From contig JAEMSB010000349.1 of the NCBI GenBank assembly GCA_016463045.1, positions 1-5,325 on the forward strand: DNA of 5,325 nucleotides, given 5' to 3'. A program made the translations under genes and the position numbers. How positions within the stretch are numbered: the first letter of the stretch is position 1; every line of letters starts with the position of its first letter. The stretch comes from Niveispirillum sp. Lineage in GTDB: Bacteria > Pseudomonadota > Alphaproteobacteria > Azospirillales > Azospirillaceae. Under the pieces are notes generated by a model. That model did not search any database, had not been told where the DNA came from, and worked only from the letters and a program-made list of their open reading frames with translations. This document shows, one piece after another, positions 5,110 through 5,325 of this stretch.

Positions 5110-5325
5110 ATGAATTTGATCTTCCGTCTGCTGCGCGTCGTGCTGGCCGCCCTTCTGTCGGGCCGGCGGGTGGAGCCGTTGGGGACCTCCATCCTGGGCT
5201 TCCGTGTCTGGTTGAATGATATCGACACGAACCTGCATATGAATAATGGCCGGTACTTCACCATTGCCGATCTGGGCCGCGTCGATCTGATGATCCGCAC
5301 CGGCATGTTGAAGATGCTCATGGCC
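5110..5325 (+). CDS. Thioesterase family protein (hotdog fold, 4HBT-like), 3'-truncated by the window edge
   Basis: Seventy-two codons are visible and the frame is still open at the window end. After a hydrophobic/basic start (MNLIFRLLRVVLAALLSG), the segment VWLNDIDTNLHMNNGRYFTIADLGRVDLMIRTG (33-65) carries the signature of 4-hydroxybenzoyl-CoA-thioesterase-like hotdog proteins: D-x-D-x-N-x-H-M-N-N-x-R-Y, followed by the central helix. These enzymes hydrolyse acyl-CoA thioesters; the related THEM6-like group has unclear substrates. The N-terminal hydrophobic stretch (about residues 4-17) could be a membrane-associated helix, as in THEM6-like proteins. ATG 5110 has only a weak upstream ACGGG. 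An in-frame GTG at 5101 is an alternative that would add three residues. The gene starts about 20 bases after the terminator with no visible promoter in that short gap. The family is clear; the exact substrate is not. Confidence 0.82.
   Translation, partial: MNLIFRLLRVVLAALLSGRRVEPLGTSILGFRVWLNDIDTNLHMNNGRYFTIADLGRVDLMIRTGMLKMLMA

Overview
The window reads as chromosomal DNA of a GC-rich Gram-negative bacterium. The best guess is an alphaproteobacterium of the Rhodospirillales/Azospirillum-like group. This rests on codon usage strongly biased to G/C in third positions, a DUF482/FemAB-like protein of the type common in alphaproteobacteria, an inner-membrane family 39 glycosyltransferase, and a near-consensus sigma-54 promoter. 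The taxonomic assignment is inference from protein resemblance only. All five genes lie on the + strand. No tRNA, rRNA, CRISPR array, insertion sequence or phage gene was seen.

Layout: (1) 1-1265, the C-terminal three quarters of an ArnT-like GT39 glycosyltransferase whose 5' end lies outside the window. (2) 1344-1811, a complete RidA/YjgF protein of the YjgF_endoribonc subfamily. (3) 1812-1981, a gap holding a small hairpin and a near-perfect 42-nt hairpin that looks like a REP-type element. (4) 1982-3157, a complete DUF482/FemAB-like GNAT-fold protein. (5) 3158-3345, a control region with an intrinsic terminator, an AT-rich inverted repeat, a sigma-54 (-24/-12) promoter, a small leader hairpin and a strong ribosome binding site. 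(6) 3346-4968, a 540-residue protein with seven regularly spaced TPRs fused to a protein-arginine-methyltransferase-like domain. (7) 5052-5089, a strong, probably bidirectional terminator. (8) 5110-5325, the start of a hotdog-fold acyl-CoA thioesterase gene that runs off the window.

The genes do not form one obvious pathway. The glycosyltransferase, RidA and DUF482 genes look like ordinary chromosomal genes, possibly partly co-transcribed. The TPR-methyltransferase gene is insulated by terminators on both sides and has its own sigma-54 promoter, so it is probably a separately regulated single-gene unit. It is the most interesting item here: its TPR-then-PRMT order resembles eukaryotic PRMT9, it keeps a THW-like loop (NHWKQ), and it lacks the second glutamate of the canonical double-E loop at the expected spacing.
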